Positions 41,055 through 55,200 of a stretch of DNA of 64,000 nt are shown here, one piece after another. Under the pieces are notes generated by a model. That model was not told where the DNA came from. It ran no database searches and saw nothing but the letters and a program-made list of their open reading frames with translations. The stretch spans positions 124,001-188,000 of the forward strand of contig ML660204.1 of the NCBI GenBank assembly GCA_007570785.1. Direction: 5' to 3'. Made by a program: the position numbers and the translations under genes. Position 1 is the first letter of the stretch. The number at the start of each line of letters is the position of its first letter. This DNA comes from Antilocapra americana (taxonomy: Eukaryota; Chordata; Mammalia; Artiodactyla; Antilocapridae).

Positions 41055-42933
41055 TCGAGGTCTTCGTTGCCATTGTTTGCCCAGCAACCCCAGGCCAGCT
41101 CTGACCTGGTAGCAAACCCCCCTGCTACCCAGTAAACTGAACAGCACCCTCCCCATAGAGGTCTGAGCCCTTCCAAGTCTTCCCTTCCTTGGGTACTCTC
41201 CCTCAGCCCACGAACTGTATAGAGTTACCTTCAGCTTGCAGTTACTCTTTTACCATAGTTAATAATCCTTCATAGTGAAAGTCCCCTGTTTTAGATGTTA
41301 TATGGTTTCTATCTTCTGACTGGACCCAGATTGTCATGCTCATCTGTGTCCCCCAGTAGCCAGGGCCCAGCAAACTCCTTACTAAAAGGTTGAATGCGGT
41401 CCCTCAGGGATTAGGCCTGTTCTCTTCAGGCAGAACTTGGCTCCCTTCTGGGCGGACAGCTTAACTCAGCTGTTTCATTCCCCTCATCTTTAAAGAACAT
41501 ATATTATTGAGCCAGGAGTATTGTGAGTATAAATAAGATCTAGACCACATCACTGGATAAATGGGTAGATGTGTAGATGACAGGATGGATGGATGGAGGA
41601 TGAATGGACAAATGTGTGGGTGGAAGGAAGAACACAAAGAGGAAGAAAGGAATAATAGTTGGACCATAGGACTGATGGCTTAATGAATAGATCTCACATA
41701 CTGACCTTTTTCTAGGTATTAAATTTATGGGCTGAGTCTGTGTCTCAAAATTTTTGTCTCTCCCATATTCCATACCACTTAGCATTGGGCTGAGCCTGCA
41801 TAAATACCTACTAAAATAGGATTCATGAATTAATTCACCAAACAACCAAATGAAATAGAAGCCATGCAAAATCATGAGGTGGGATTTCACAGCCTGGCCC
41901 TTTCCAGCTTTCAGCACCACCCCCACCTCCTCCCACCAACACTCCAGGCTTGTTCCAGGCCCCTCGGCCTGTCACTCGGAGCCTTTGGGGTTGAACTTAT
42001 AACCGTTACAGGGGGACAGTTAGTGTACTGCTGTCCCGAGGCCTTTGCTTACTGATGGTGGAAATCTGGACACCATTACTCCTCAGAGAAACATAAACGT
42101 AACCTGAATCCAGTGTATCTGGGAAGGAAGGAATACGATCTCTGGCTAAAAGATTAGCTTATCAGAAAGAGAAAAACCACAGGGCTTCATCCTGCCAGCG
42201 TGTGCACCCCTCAGCCTCCCTAGGTCATCTTGTTGCCTGTGACCCGCTGGATTTGAAGAGGTTTCAGAGCAAAAAGGAATTAGACATGGTCAGTGTCTAA
42301 TTGACACAGGCCCAGGAAACAGAGCCTGCCTCCTTTGAACAAAAGCTCGCCTGTGAGCCAAGTAAACCGAGATGGAGAAGCTGCTGGAGAAGACAGTGAA
42401 TGCCTGTCACCTGAGAGTCATGACCTAAGGTCCAACCCCAGGTGAGAATGCTGGTGATGGAAGAGGGGATTGGGCATCTTCGGTCTGAATTCTAGGAAGG
42501 TGGCAGTCCTGGGGATCTGCCATCCTCCAGCTCAGAGACTCTGAGCACACTCCTATCCTTGCTGGGCCTTAATATCTGCCTCTGTGAGATGGGACTGCAC
42601 GCTCTTCCCACATGACTCTCAGGGCTCTCCTGAGGTTCTGGGAGAAGGATGGGATGTGACTCTGAAAGGAGAAATGCCACCAGGTGAGGGCACACGCCTG
42701 AAGTGCCACCGTGGCATTTGTAACTTCAGCTCATCCACGTTGCTCCCCTGGGCTAGGAGGTGATGCTGTCAACAGATACAGTTAGCAGGGACACGGCCAC
42801 ATCCTCTTTCTTTCCCAGGCAGCTCTGGGGGCTCCAGGGACAGACAGGACCAGGCTCTACATGCAGGGAACGAGCCTCCAGTATGCAAAGAGTTTGCCGA
42901 GCCTGGCTGGAAGTTGCAGCTCAAGAGAAAGTA

Positions 42934-42939
42934 TTTAAT
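42934..42939 (-). terminator. BPIFB2: probable polyadenylation signal of BPIFB2
   Basis: ATTAAA, the common variant hexamer, on the minus strand about 225 nt after the stop. No AATAAA lies nearer to it. Confidence 0.55.
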
Positions 42940-43165
42940 GCAAGGTCTGTACAGCCTGGAGGAGCTATCTGCTCCCCACAAGGAGGGGATGAGGGAAGGA
43001 AGGGGGTCTGGAGGGAAGGGGCCAGGATGGGATGAAGCAGCCCGGCTAGGCCAACCAACTTGCTGGGGATGACTAAGTGTGGGGAAGACAGTGTGGCTTT
43101 GACTCAGTTTCCCAAGTGGCTCAAGGCCGAAGGGTCCCTGGAGCAGCTCTCCCAGTGGCCCCACG

Positions 43166-43207
43166 TCAGTGCTGGTACAAGAGTCCACTGGACACCACGA
43201 CGTAGCC
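43166..43207 (-). CDS. BPIFB2: BPIFB2 coding exon 15 (stop)
   Basis: 42 nt encoding [13 protein letters not shown] and TGA. Acceptor tttcag. The end resembles the human C-terminus GYVVISSGLFYQS. Confidence 0.93.
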   Translation of the reverse strand, partial: GYVVVSSGLLYQH

Positions 43208-46200
43208 CTGAAAGACAGAGACAACCACAGGCCAGGTGAGCAGCACACGGGGACCGTAGGACCCCCGGTCACCCCATCAGCCTGGCTCTAAGTTCAGGCT
43301 CTGCCACGCCTGCCGTGTGTATCCTGAGGACAGCCATTTGCCTCTCCGGGCCTCAGTTTCGTGCTGTCTCTTGTGGATGGTAACAGCATCCACTTTGCAA
43401 GGCTGCTGTTGATAGATGGTTGCTGCCAGATCACCCGGGCAGAGCACTCAGTGTGGAGCTGGAGCTTGATTTGGGCTTCATACGTGGTCACGACCACCTC
43501 TGTTTTATGACCTGGAGTTCAGACCGTTGAGTATCTTCTCCAAGTCCAAGTCTCTCTAGCAAAGCCAGGCATACCCCCCAAAATATCCCAAACTGTCTAC
43601 ACTGCACTGCAGAAACTTCCTGGGGGCCTGCTGATCTTTTTCTTCCTTCCTCCCTCCCTCTCTCCCTCCCTCCCTCCTGCCCTTCTTCTTTCTTCTTTCC
43701 TCTTCGTCTCTCTCTTTCTTTCTTCAATCTTCATTGAGCCTCTACTACAACCCACGTCCTGTGCCAGATGTTGGGAACACAGCAGAAAAATAACCAGGAC
43801 CAGTCTTTGTCTTTGTGTTGCTTGTACATGGTCCAATAGGGTAGCCGTTAGCACCTGGCTAATTACAGTTACCCCCTCTTATCCACGGTTTCCTTTACCC
43901 AAGTATAACTATGGTCCAAAAATATCAAATGGAAAATTCTAGAAATAAATAATGCATAGGCTTTAAATTCCATGCCATTCTGAGTCACATAATGAAATCC
44001 CATGCCATTCTACTCATCCCATCCTGGATGTGAGTCATCGCTTTGTCCAGTGGATCTATGCTGCATGCGATACCCACCCATCAGTACTGTCTATCCACAG
44101 TTTCAGGCATCCACTGGGCATCTTGGACTGTGTCTCCCCCTAGATACGCGAGAGTACTGTACATTTTACAGTAAGTAAAATTAAGTAAGATTTAGAGCTC
44201 ACCTTCTCGGTTACCCTGGTCATATGTTGAGGGCCCAGTAGTCGCCTGTGCCCAGTGGCCGACAGTGGCCACTGCCGTGGACAGTGCAGACCTCTATTCT
44301 TGCAGTAAGTCCTATTGGGCAGTGCTGGTCTAGGGACCCTTAACTTCAGCCCCAAGCGGCTGGGTTTGGGGGTGCCAAGGTGAATCAGCCACTGACCTTG
44401 CCCAATAGCGGAAGTCTTGGGGAAATTCCCACTAAAAGCCCTGCCCCCACGTGTGCTGATGGTTACTTCTTGGGGGGCAGGTTATTACCTGCCAATTGCC
44501 TTGGGACCATAGTTCTCAAGCAAGGAGGCCGTCCTCCCTGAAAGCCCTCAGCCAGTCCCTCTTAGGGAGTGTGAATGACACAGACGTTAGGTTTAAAGGA
44601 CGTTGGCTAAGTTTTCTGTCCCATGCACATCTTATTGAATGAATTAGGAAGATTACTGTCCTTCTGTGGCTCAGGTGAAGCAGAAAGAAGTGGTAGGATG
44701 TCGTCCTGGGCCTGCAATGTCTGATCCTGACATTGGATCATTTTAGAAGGGTCAGGATCCCCTCCTACCATCTGGCCTGTGGAGGTTCGTGTACAACCCT
44801 GGAAAGACTCCCTCTCTAATCCTCCCCAAGACTCCAGAGGGGTCGTGCCTATCCCAGGGCACAGAGTCACAGCACAATTGGTCTGAATCCACTGAGTGTG
44901 ACCTAGTGTGATATTCGATGAGGGTGAGTGAAACCTTTGCTCCAATGTCTCCTTACATTTAGAATTTTCCATTTCCTCACAGCTGATTCATGGCATGGTC
45001 TGGGAAGGAGGCATTCCTAGACCTGGCTGACCCTGGACCCTACTTTGTGCTCTAGAAGGAAGGGAAGGAGAGAGGTGACCCCCAACCTCCCTAAGCCCAG
45101 CCTCCCTCCAAAGATGAAGGAGGCCCCTCTGGTCACACTGAAAGGCTCTCACCTCCTGGATAAAAATCTCAGGGGTGACATACTGGAGATTGACCACGTG
45201 GGGGAGGGCAATCCCCATGCCCAAGAGAGCTGCAGGAGAGAAAAGAGAAATCAAGGTTAACTGATAACAAAGTGCCACCCGGAGCTGGCCCTGCCCTGAG
45301 GTCTTCACATGCACCATGACACCAAGGTCCACAGATACTCAGGAGGTGGTAACTGTTATTAATATACCCACTTTATAGAAGGGAAAACTGAGGTTAAGGG
45401 AGGGAACAGAAGTTAGCTAAGATCACACAACTGCTAAACAGTCGAGCTAAGATGTACGCACAGGCAGCAAGACTCCCAAAGCCATCCTCTTAGCCTCTGA
45501 GCCTGGGATGTAGAAGGGGCCAAGACAGAGCCTGGAGCAGGCATGAGGGTGGAAGGGGCCAGAGGGGCCTCACAGGGCAGAGGGCAGAGCTCACCATTGA
45601 AGTGGTCCAGCAAGGGCTTCTCAAACACTTCACCCATGAGTGCCTGGACATGGTTGGTCTGCAGCCACGGAGCCAGGGAGATGGGGACCACGCACCCGTC
45701 CAGGCAAGGGGCCAAGAAAGACAAGTGAACACAGAGATAGATCAACCGACAGAGGTATAGCAGGAGGGATGAGAGCAGGTCACCCATGTCCGGGCTTCAA
45801 GCAGAGCCCAGCTACTCCCAGGATCGTGTCAGCATCAGGCCCCCAGGAACTGCTGGCCTGAGAGTAAGCTGAGAGACATGGGCACACACTCCCCTTCCCT
45901 GAGCTCAAGGCCTGCCCCACCCAGTGAGGGGGTCTCTGGAGACCCCAGCCCCATACTCACATCAATGAAGCCAAAATTGGAGGAGGCCACGGTGAGCTGG
46001 ACATTGCTGAAAGGGAAGCCAGAGGGGAGGGGTGGAAATGGGGCCTAGTGCCTCTCACCTGCTTACCACATCAGCTGCATCCCAAGCTCCTCTGACTGAC
46101 ACTGTGACAGACAATTGCAGGCCCATTGCACAGAGGAGCATACTGAGGCTGCGGGGTCCAGGAGGCCTCACTTACCCCAGCACAGATGTGGTCCCCCGAA

Positions 46201-49200
46201 GCCTCACCTTGGACACAGAAAGCTGGAGGCTCAGGTTCACCACCTGGGCACATGGGGACAGCAGGGTCAAAGGGCACAGAACCATGTGGGAGCTCTCAGC
46301 TGGCCACCAGATATCCCAGTCTCCCACCTACACCCCATTCCTTCAGGTGTTTGTGGAACACAGGCCACTGGGGAGGTGAATGACAACCAAAGAAATCAGA
46401 CAAGATCCTTTCAGAGAGTGCTGGGTGTCACAAAGGAAGAGTGGTATGTGGAGAGATGGGGACCATCTAGAAGCCTGCCCGGAGGAAGACTGCAGCATTT
46501 AAGCTGAGACCTGAATGATGAGGAGAAGCTAGCCTTGCCAAGAGTCAGGGGAAGTGTGTCCTAGGCACAGGGTACAGTATGTGCAAATGTCCTGAGGCAG
46601 GAATGTCTTGGCACATTGACAGAACAGCAAGGAGACCAGTGTGGATAAAAAGTGAGAAGCGTGTGGGAGGAAGTGAGGTCTCCTTGAGAGTCACCCACCT
46701 CCTGGCCAGCCCCATCCAGCCCACCTCACTCACCACATTGAGGGAGAAGAGGTACTGGAAAGCCGAGTTGGAGGCCGGGGCCAGGACTTCCACGAAGGGC
46801 TGCAGCCGCAGCGTGGCGTTGTTGGTGCGGAACGTGACTGTGGGCGTGGCACCCAGCCTCACCTTGAGCACCAGGGGCATGGGCTCGGGGAACTGATGGG
46901 CCACCTGGGGAGCAGAGGGGCGAGAGGGAGGGGGGCATATGGGGGCAAAGACTGGGTGGGCTCTTCGCTCATCATTCCTTAGATGCTGATCAAGCCACCG
47001 CTGTGCTGTAAGTGCCCGGCCCACAGAGGTGGGTCCACCCCTGACTCCCACCCTCGGGGACACCCAGTTGATGGGTGGCCACATGAAGACAGTCAAAGCC
47101 TGTGATCTGTGCCAGGAGGGAGGGTAGCTCAGGGGAGTGGGAGCACGAGGAGGCTCCCGGACCAGACAAGGGGTCTAGTCCTCCCGTGGGAGGTAACCCC
47201 TGAGCTCGGACTTGGATGGATCAGGGAAAGGAAGCAGAGGAGACAATGTAGGCACTTATTGCCTGCTGCACTGAGAGGAGGAAATGGTGTGATGCCTGGG
47301 CTGAAGGAGGGGCTACCCCGAGACAGAGGATGTGCAGATGGAAGGGCAGATGCTGAACCCCACTGGGAGCAGATATAAGCCAGTAGAGACCCCAGAGCCC
47401 AGAGAGCCTTCCACCCCAATCCCAGGTCTTAGCCCCTGGAATGACCAGAAACATCACCCACCTCGGGGATGAGCTGGCCCAGCACAGAGGTGTTCAGCGG
47501 GTTGTTACTCGAATTCTGAAATCAACTCCCAACACATGACAGGTTTTAGAACAGTCACTCTCCAAGCCAGACCACTCTTGTCTCCCCACCCCACCCCTCT
47601 GTCTAACCCTTCCAATAGCCATCCTATGGCCCCAAAGCTTCAACTGCCTCACCCACCAAGGATTTGGCTGCAGCAGGGTCTCCCCAGGCTGGGCAACAGG
47701 GCACTCTTGCCCCAGGTGCCCAGGGTGGCAGGACCACCACCAGCTCTCACCAGCTCTGCTGTGACATCTAGATTGAGCACACCAGCCTTCTGCAGCAGCA
47801 TCATGGCAGAGTCAAACAGGTCCTGGGAGAGGCCCACGGTTGCCATGGCACCCTTGGTGCCCACGTGCTGTGGCAGCACGAAGGGGGTAGTATCCACAGG
47901 CAGGACAATGGGTCTGCCCAGCAGGAAGAGAACAGCCTATTGGGTTGGGGGTGAGGAGGAGGAGAACAGAAGTGGGGCTTCAATAGGCAGGCGACTCCAT
48001 GGCAGATCCTGGGCTGTGAGATGCCACCCACCCCCAAGATGCCACACGTGTTGTCAGCCTCACCCCTTTGCCTACGTGCCACGCTCCCTCCTGGAATGCC
48101 ATCCCAGCTCTTCTCCCCTCAACTCTCCTGCCGCTTTAGGAATCTTGCAGAACACCAAGGACTCCAGAGGCAACAAGGCCCCAGCTCTGAGTAGAGCAGG
48201 AGGCACTTACGTTGATATCCAAGGAAATGTAGTCATTGGTGATGGTAGGGGTGTCGATCATGGTATAGCGAACCTGGGACTCTGGACCCACAGGGCTGAG
48301 GCCTGAACGAAACCAGGGTGAAGAACAAAAGATGGCATACTCAGCATTATCCACCAATGCTTCATTTAGCCAGGCTTTTCAGGTGGCACTATTGGTTAAG
48401 AACCCGCCTGCAAACACAGGATATAGGTTTGATCTCTGGATTGGGAAGATTCCCTGGAGAAGGGAAGGGCTACCCACTTTAGTATTCTCTTTTTTAATAT
48501 TTATTTATTTTTAATTGAATGATGATTGCTTTACAATATTGGTTTGATTTCTACCATACATCAACATGAGTTAACCATAGGTATACATATGCTACCTCCC
48601 TCTTGACTCTCCCTCCCAACTCCCACCCATTCCCATTCCTCTAGGTTATTACAGAGCCCCAGTTTGGGTTCCCTGAGTCATACAGCAAATTCTCATTGGC
48701 TATCTATTTACATATGTTAGTGTATATCCATCAGCAGATGAATGGATTAAGAAGTTGCAGTACATATATACAATGGACTACTACTCAGCCATAAAAAAGA
48801 ATGCATTTGAGTCAGTTCTAATGAGGTGGATGAACCTAGAGCCTATTATACAGAGTGAAGTAAGTCAGAAAGAAAAGTATCATATATTAACACATGTGTA
48901 TGGGATCTAGAAGGATGTTACTGATGAACCTGTTTGCAGAGCAGCAGTGGAGACACAGACATAGAGAACAGACTTATGAACAAGGGTGAGGGAGAAAAGG
49001 GAGATGGTGAGATAAATGGAGAGAGTATCATCCAGTATTCTTGCCTGAAGAATCCCATGGAGCCTGGGGTCATGAAGAGTCAGACATGACTGAAGTGACT
49101 GAGCACACACATACCCACACACCTCATTTAGCCAGACCCAGGCCAAGAAAAGAGGCAGGAAAAGGCCCCATGAGTAAGCAAATTTAAGTTGCAAAATGCA

Positions 49201-52200
49201 CACCCAAGAGTCAGCTGCTCACAATCTGCTGATCCTTAGACACCATTCTAGCAGTTTGGGTTTCTGCTTTCCCAATCAGCAGATTGGGGAAAAATCAGAA
49301 AGGAGAAGGGTCATTCCAGGCACAAGCATTCCCTGACCAAGGCAAGATGGAAGCAAAGACATGATCAAGAGCTGATCTTTGGTATGAACCCGGGTCCAGG
49401 GCATCTGGATGCAGACAAGCCCTCTGAAGGGAGAGGGAGTTTATTGCATACCAGGCACCTAACCTGTGCTGTCCTTATATGATAGCAACACATTGGTAAA
49501 GTAGAAATTTTGATTCCTATTTTTGGATGGAATAATTAAACCCAGAGAGATGGAGTGACTTCTCTAAGGTCACACAGCAAATGAGCCAGGATTCATACTC
49601 ATATCCTTTGATTCCAAGCCCATTTTCCTTGGCTTCTCAGTACCTCCTTTTAAGGTAATATTGGGATTGGGGTCGTGAGGACAGTGTGGGAGTTCAAGAA
49701 ATATTCCCCAGACTTCTAGCTGGGCTGTGAAGTGTGGACAGGACAATAGGTGGACGTGTGAGGAGGAGAAAATCCAGGTGAGCTGATTCACACAGGGTGC
49801 TGGTACCACGCTGAGAACTTTAAACAGAGTTTCTGATTGTCCATCTACAAATTGGGGATAATGACACAACCTCATAAGATTGGTCAAATTTGCCCAAAAA
49901 AGCCAAAGAGCCACCCTGATATAATGAAGAAGTCACTACAGATAAATGCGGACCCTGCCCAACATCCTTCCTGGCTTCACGCCAGTACATCGCCCTGCAC
50001 ACCTGTCCCAGGCTGTGTAAGGGGTTAGAGACAACCCCCAACTCAAAGGCAAAACCAACCAATGGCCTAGTGCAGCTGTCAACGATAGACAGCTCTGGAT
50101 TTCGCAGTCAGTGATGGCAACACAGGAGAAACTCCAGGGTCCCAGGCAAAGAAAGCCCTCAGGTGTGAGAAGGTGCACTTCAAACAGAAGCAGCTTTAAA
50201 AATGGGTTTGTGAAAAAACAGAGAATGCCCTGAATTTATTTGGGGCTCACTGAGCACAGATTTCCTCCCAAATCACCAGAGGATACATTCTTTGATCAGT
50301 CTGGGAATGGGTGAGTAATTACCAATAGCTCTTCAATACTGATTAATACCACTAAAAAGATGAAGCTGACCTACTTCTGCTGCTTTTAGTTCCATATTTT
50401 AAATTGAAGACCTGTCAGAGGCTTGTTTCTGGGGAAGGAGATAGCAGCTCACACCAGTATTCTTGCCTGGAAAATTCCATGGACAGAGGAGCCTGGTGGG
50501 CTACAGTCCATGGGTCTTAAAGAGTCGGGCACCATGGAAGGGACTTAGGACACACACGCATGCACACACACTCACACACATACACACACACACACACAAA
50601 ATAGTCAAAGACTTGGTTCTACAATTTGGAGAGTTCCAAATTCCACCAATAATTGTTCAGACATCCTATGGTTGATCTCCCAGAGGTCAACTCTGATGCA
50701 AAGGAGGGGTCTCTGAAGGGTCATGGGGATCCCAGAGGATTTCAGAGGCCCCAGCCCCCTCCCCACGCTCCCAAGTCTTACCAATTAAAGTGCCCAGGTG
50801 GACATTGAGGCCTTGCACCAGGTTGGAGATTCTCAGGCACAGCTGCAGAAAGACAGGGGCGGCTCTCAAGGCTGGAGGGGGTGAGGCTGGGAGGGTCTAG
50901 AGGCCCTGTCTAGAAGACTCTCCCAACTTGGACACCAAGGTCTGGGAGCCCTTCCTTCCTCCACCAGCCAGTGGGCTTCTTCTAGCACCTCCTCTGGACC
51001 CTGAGGACTCAGAGGGGATGCCAGGGCCTGTGGGCACTGAGGAAAGAATAGGGCTGTGGGGCACAGCAGAAGTGACCACAGCCAGGTCCAGGAAACTGAG
51101 GCAGGGAGACTGCTGCATACCGGCCCAGAGGCCCAGCTGATGGAAAGATGCTCCCTGCAGTGGAGGCAGGTTGCAGTCAGCAAGCCGGGCCAGGGAGACT
51201 GGAGTCCTCCCAGCCCAGTGGGCCACCTGAAGTGGATTAAGCTGGGGTCAGTGTGACAGAAGGTGGGGCAGAGGAGAGACTGCAAGCCCGGGGGTGATCA
51301 TAGCTGATCCAGGGAGGACTTGGTGAAGCAAGGCCAAGAGGCAGTTCAGTTCAGTTCAGTCGCTCAGTTGTGTCCGACTCTTTGCAACCCTATGGACTGC
51401 AATCCACCAGGCTCCCCTGTCCATCAACAACTCCTGGAGCTTGCTCAAACTCATGTCCATCGAGTCGGTGATGCCATCCAACCATTTCATCCTCTGTCGT
51501 CCCCTTCTCCTCCTGCCTTCAATCTTTCCCAGCATCAGGGTCTTTTCCAATGAGTCAATTCTTCTCACCAAGTGGCCAAAGGATTAGAGCTTCAGCTTCA
51601 GCATCAGTCTTTCCAAAGAATATTCAGGGTTGATTTCCTTCAGGATGGACTGGTTGAATCTCCTTGCAGTCCAAGGGACTCTCAAACGTCTTCTCCAACA
51701 CCACAGTTGAAAATTCTTCAGTGCTCAGCCTTCTTTATGGCCCAACCCTCACATCCATGCTTGACTGCTGGAGCAGAGGAGAGGACTGCACTGCCTCCCA
51801 GCCTCAGTGTTCTCATCTGCAGCATGGAGATCCTGAGGCCTACTTCTTGAGCGTGTGAAATGGCACACAGTGGGTTGACTTGGTCTCCATTACTGCCACT
51901 ACTGGATGTAGGGTGGGTGGGAAGGGGAAGGGAGGGAGAGTGGGGCCCTGGCCCCTGGGACACCGTCGCTTACCAAGTCAGCCACCCGCAGACAAGGACA
52001 GGAGCTAACATAGTGGCCTTCACAGCAATGCTCACTCTCCCCAAACTGCTGTAAACTGCACAGGTGGTAATGCACTCAGCCCCACAGCCTGCCCACCAGG
52101 GGCTAGGTAGGGACAGTGGTTCTCTCTCCTTACAGATGTGGAAGGAGGGGCAGAGGGGGGCCAGGTGACTTGTCCAGGGTCCCAGCTGGGAAGGAGGAGA

Positions 52201-55200
52201 CCAGGATCACATCTGCCCCTGGTGCCCAGCCTGACCATTGGCCCTGCCTCCTCCTTGCCTTTCTGGGGAAAGTGGAGAAGCCCCAGGAGGAGTACTAACA
52301 ACCCCCGCTCCTCCGTGCCTGCAACCCCCCTCTTCACTTGCTGCCATCCTGCAGGCTCTGGCAGGAGGTCCTTTACCTTGCTCTGCAGCACAGCTTTGAT
52401 GTGACTTTGCAGCGGGGCCAGCATCGCGGGGGCTGTGCTGAGGAGGAGACCAGAAAAGGCCCCTGAGCCCAGGTCACCACCATCGGGGCCTGTCTCTCCT
52501 CAAAGCCAGGAGTGCCAGAGAAAAGTCTGTGCCCACACCGCACCTTGCCACATACCAGGCATGGAACCAGCACGACTGACCCCACAATGGAAGACACCGA
52601 GCCACCAAGAAGGGCCTTTGGTCTCAAGATTTGGAAGTTGCCAAGAATGAGGCCAAGTGGAGTGGAGAGACAGAGGGTGTTGCAAAAGCTGGACTTGACC
52701 ACGTCCCTGGCCAGCTGGCTTCAGGGCCACTGAGCCCAGTGAGGCGGGGCAATGGCTGGCGGGGCCCAGATCTGCTCCCTGCATGGGCCCCATCTCTCTG
52801 TGGCAAACCTATTACAGTCCCTTCCTCACTGAGCTGTGGGTCTGAGTCAGTGTTTCAGCATGGGGATCCATGAGGGGTCACGGTTCCCTTGGTTCCCTAA
52901 CACGCTGCATGAGGCATGGCCCAGCCTCGATGAGTGGTCTCTTGGGGAGGCGAGAGGTAGACATCTATGCTGTCAATGGCATCAAACTCTGGGCTTCCAG
53001 TGTCCTGTCAATAAACCATGAGCAGCCCCTGCCCACGAGGACCATGAGAGACCATGGGGGCTGTGAGTTACACAGGCTGAGCAGGGGGCCCAAGCGGGAA
53101 TAGATTTATACCCAAGCCTTATCTGAGGAAAAAGTCCAGTCTTTGGGTAAATGTTGCCCCCTTTTAATACTCTAAAATACTCAACCACCTCTCAGTGAGC
53201 CCCCGCCCATGGGCGGGAAGGTGAAGATGCAATGCAGAGGAATTCGCAGCAAGAGGGTTGATCAGTTAGAAGCCATGTGCCAGCCGTGTGACCTTAGGCA
53301 AGTCACTTAACCACTTTGTGCCTCCGTTTGCTCTCTTGCAAAATGAGGGAAATGCTTCCACCCACCTGGTAGGACTACTGTGAGATGACTCACAGAAAGA
53401 GCCCAGCACTTGTCTAGCATACGGTGGTGCTCTGGAGGTAGAGGGGCTGTCAGCCTTAGATGCTAAAACAAGAGCAGCCACCTGACTCACTGGGAGAGCT
53501 TGGCGGGTCCCAGGCCCTCCCTGGGCCTCAGATTCCTCGTCTCCACCGAGCGGGGCAGCCCTCTGAGTTTCCCAACAGCGGCCACCAGCCCAAACTCCCT
53601 CTCCAAATAGGACAGTAATGGTCAGTGTGCTTTGTCACATGGTGCGGGGCAGTGGTGAAGCCATGTGTGACCTTGGGCGTGTCCCTCCCCTTCCCTGAAC
53701 TTCAGTGTCTTCAGCCATAAAACAGGTATGATGCTGGTGGCGATGGGGCGGGGCAGGGGCAGGGCTGGCTCTCAGATCCAACATCAGATTGGATGAAGTA
53801 GGAAGCTCAAGAAATGGCACCACAGCCTCGGTGTCTGGGGTCCAGCAGCCCAGCCTCCAGTACCCACCTGTTGCGGCCATCAAACACAATGGCTTTGTCG
53901 AAGATGGAAAAGCAGCTGGAGATGCTGACCAGGGGGGTCCCGATGGAGCCCTGTTCCACAGAGGTGTCAGCCAGCAGTGCTATGGGGAGCAGGAGGTGCA
54001 GGGGCTCCAGGTCACTGTAGGGACACCAGTCCTGAGCCGGAGTGGCACTGCCTAGCAAGCCCACAGTGACAGATGCAAGACCCCACAACCTCCCCCACCC
54101 TGGGGCCCTCGCCTGCTGACCCCTTAACACAGGCAGGGACCCCACTCAGCATGAGATGTTCCCCCCCGGGGCAGGCTGGGCAAACCCCCAAACTCAACTC
54201 AAGGTCACAGACATTGTATCAGATGGCTGTGAGCTCTGGATCCCTGTACCCTCTTATATGAGACCCTGGGCCAGTCATTCCCCATACTGAGCCTCAGATT
54301 CTTCTTCTGTAAAAATAGACATCAGAATGGTGATTCCTATCTCACAAAGCTGCTATGCTGAGTTTTCTAGAAAACAAGCATGTGAAAACATCCTACAAGA
54401 AGGCTGGCCCACTAGCACCTATAAAATGGTAGTATCAGGGCAGAGGAGTTAAAATAAGAACACTCAGCCCCTAGGATGCACAGAAACAGGTCTAGTATTT
54501 TATTGAGCACCAGGTGCTTTGCATCTGAAAGGGGTAGTATAATTTTAATCATAGCAGTGAATCCGTCCACTCAAACCTCCATTGCTTGCTAAGTCGCTTT
54601 GGTCGTGTCTGACTTTTTGCGATGCTATGGACTGTAATCCTCTGTCCATGGGATTCTCCAGGCAGGGATACTGGAGTGGGTTGCCATTTCCTCCTCCAGG
54701 GGATCTTCCCAACCCAGGGACCGAACCTGTGCCTCTTATATCTCCTGCACTGGCAGGGGGGTTCTTTACCACTAGCCACCACCTGGGAAGCCCTCAAACC
54801 TTCATAGACATGCTGCAAAGTTTTGTTTTCTTTTGCTTTGGTTTTTTACAAAGGACGAAAAAGGGTCAGAGAAGTGAAATGACTCTCTCTATTTGCATAA
54901 CTGTTGAGCAGGGTCTGGATTTTCGGAAATTCTCTAGCTGTCTCACTCCCCCATGGAGGATGGGAGAGAAGGCACTGGAGAGAGAGAGTGCTGAACAGAG
55001 TTAGAAGGTCTGAGCTGGGATCTTGGGATTTGCTAAATCCGTTTCCTCCGTTTTACCCTCAGAGAGTCCTTGAAAATCCTCCCACTCTCAACAAGGAGAC
55101 TGACTCACCGGAAGATCTTGAAAGTAAAATTGGTGGCTGCCAACAAGCGTATTCCAAAATTGGCAACAAACGTCAGGTGGAGGTGGGACACATCGACGTT

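Larger units (their letters stand above)
38150..42900. other. intergenic stretch between BPIFB6 and BPIFB2
   Basis: No gene recognised. It holds an L2-type piece at 38185-38290 ('cccactgtgtgccaggcc'), a good MIR at 39655-39835, a CHR SINE at 40931-41054, and a short GGAT repeat at 41580-41600. The rest is unique-looking mammalian sequence. Open frames here up to about 190 codons lack family similarity or supporting splice signals. Confidence 0.5.

Noticed and set aside
47536..48306. 256-codon open frame on the plus strand
   Set aside because: It is the antisense shadow of BPIFB2 exons 7 and 8 plus intron. No family similarity.
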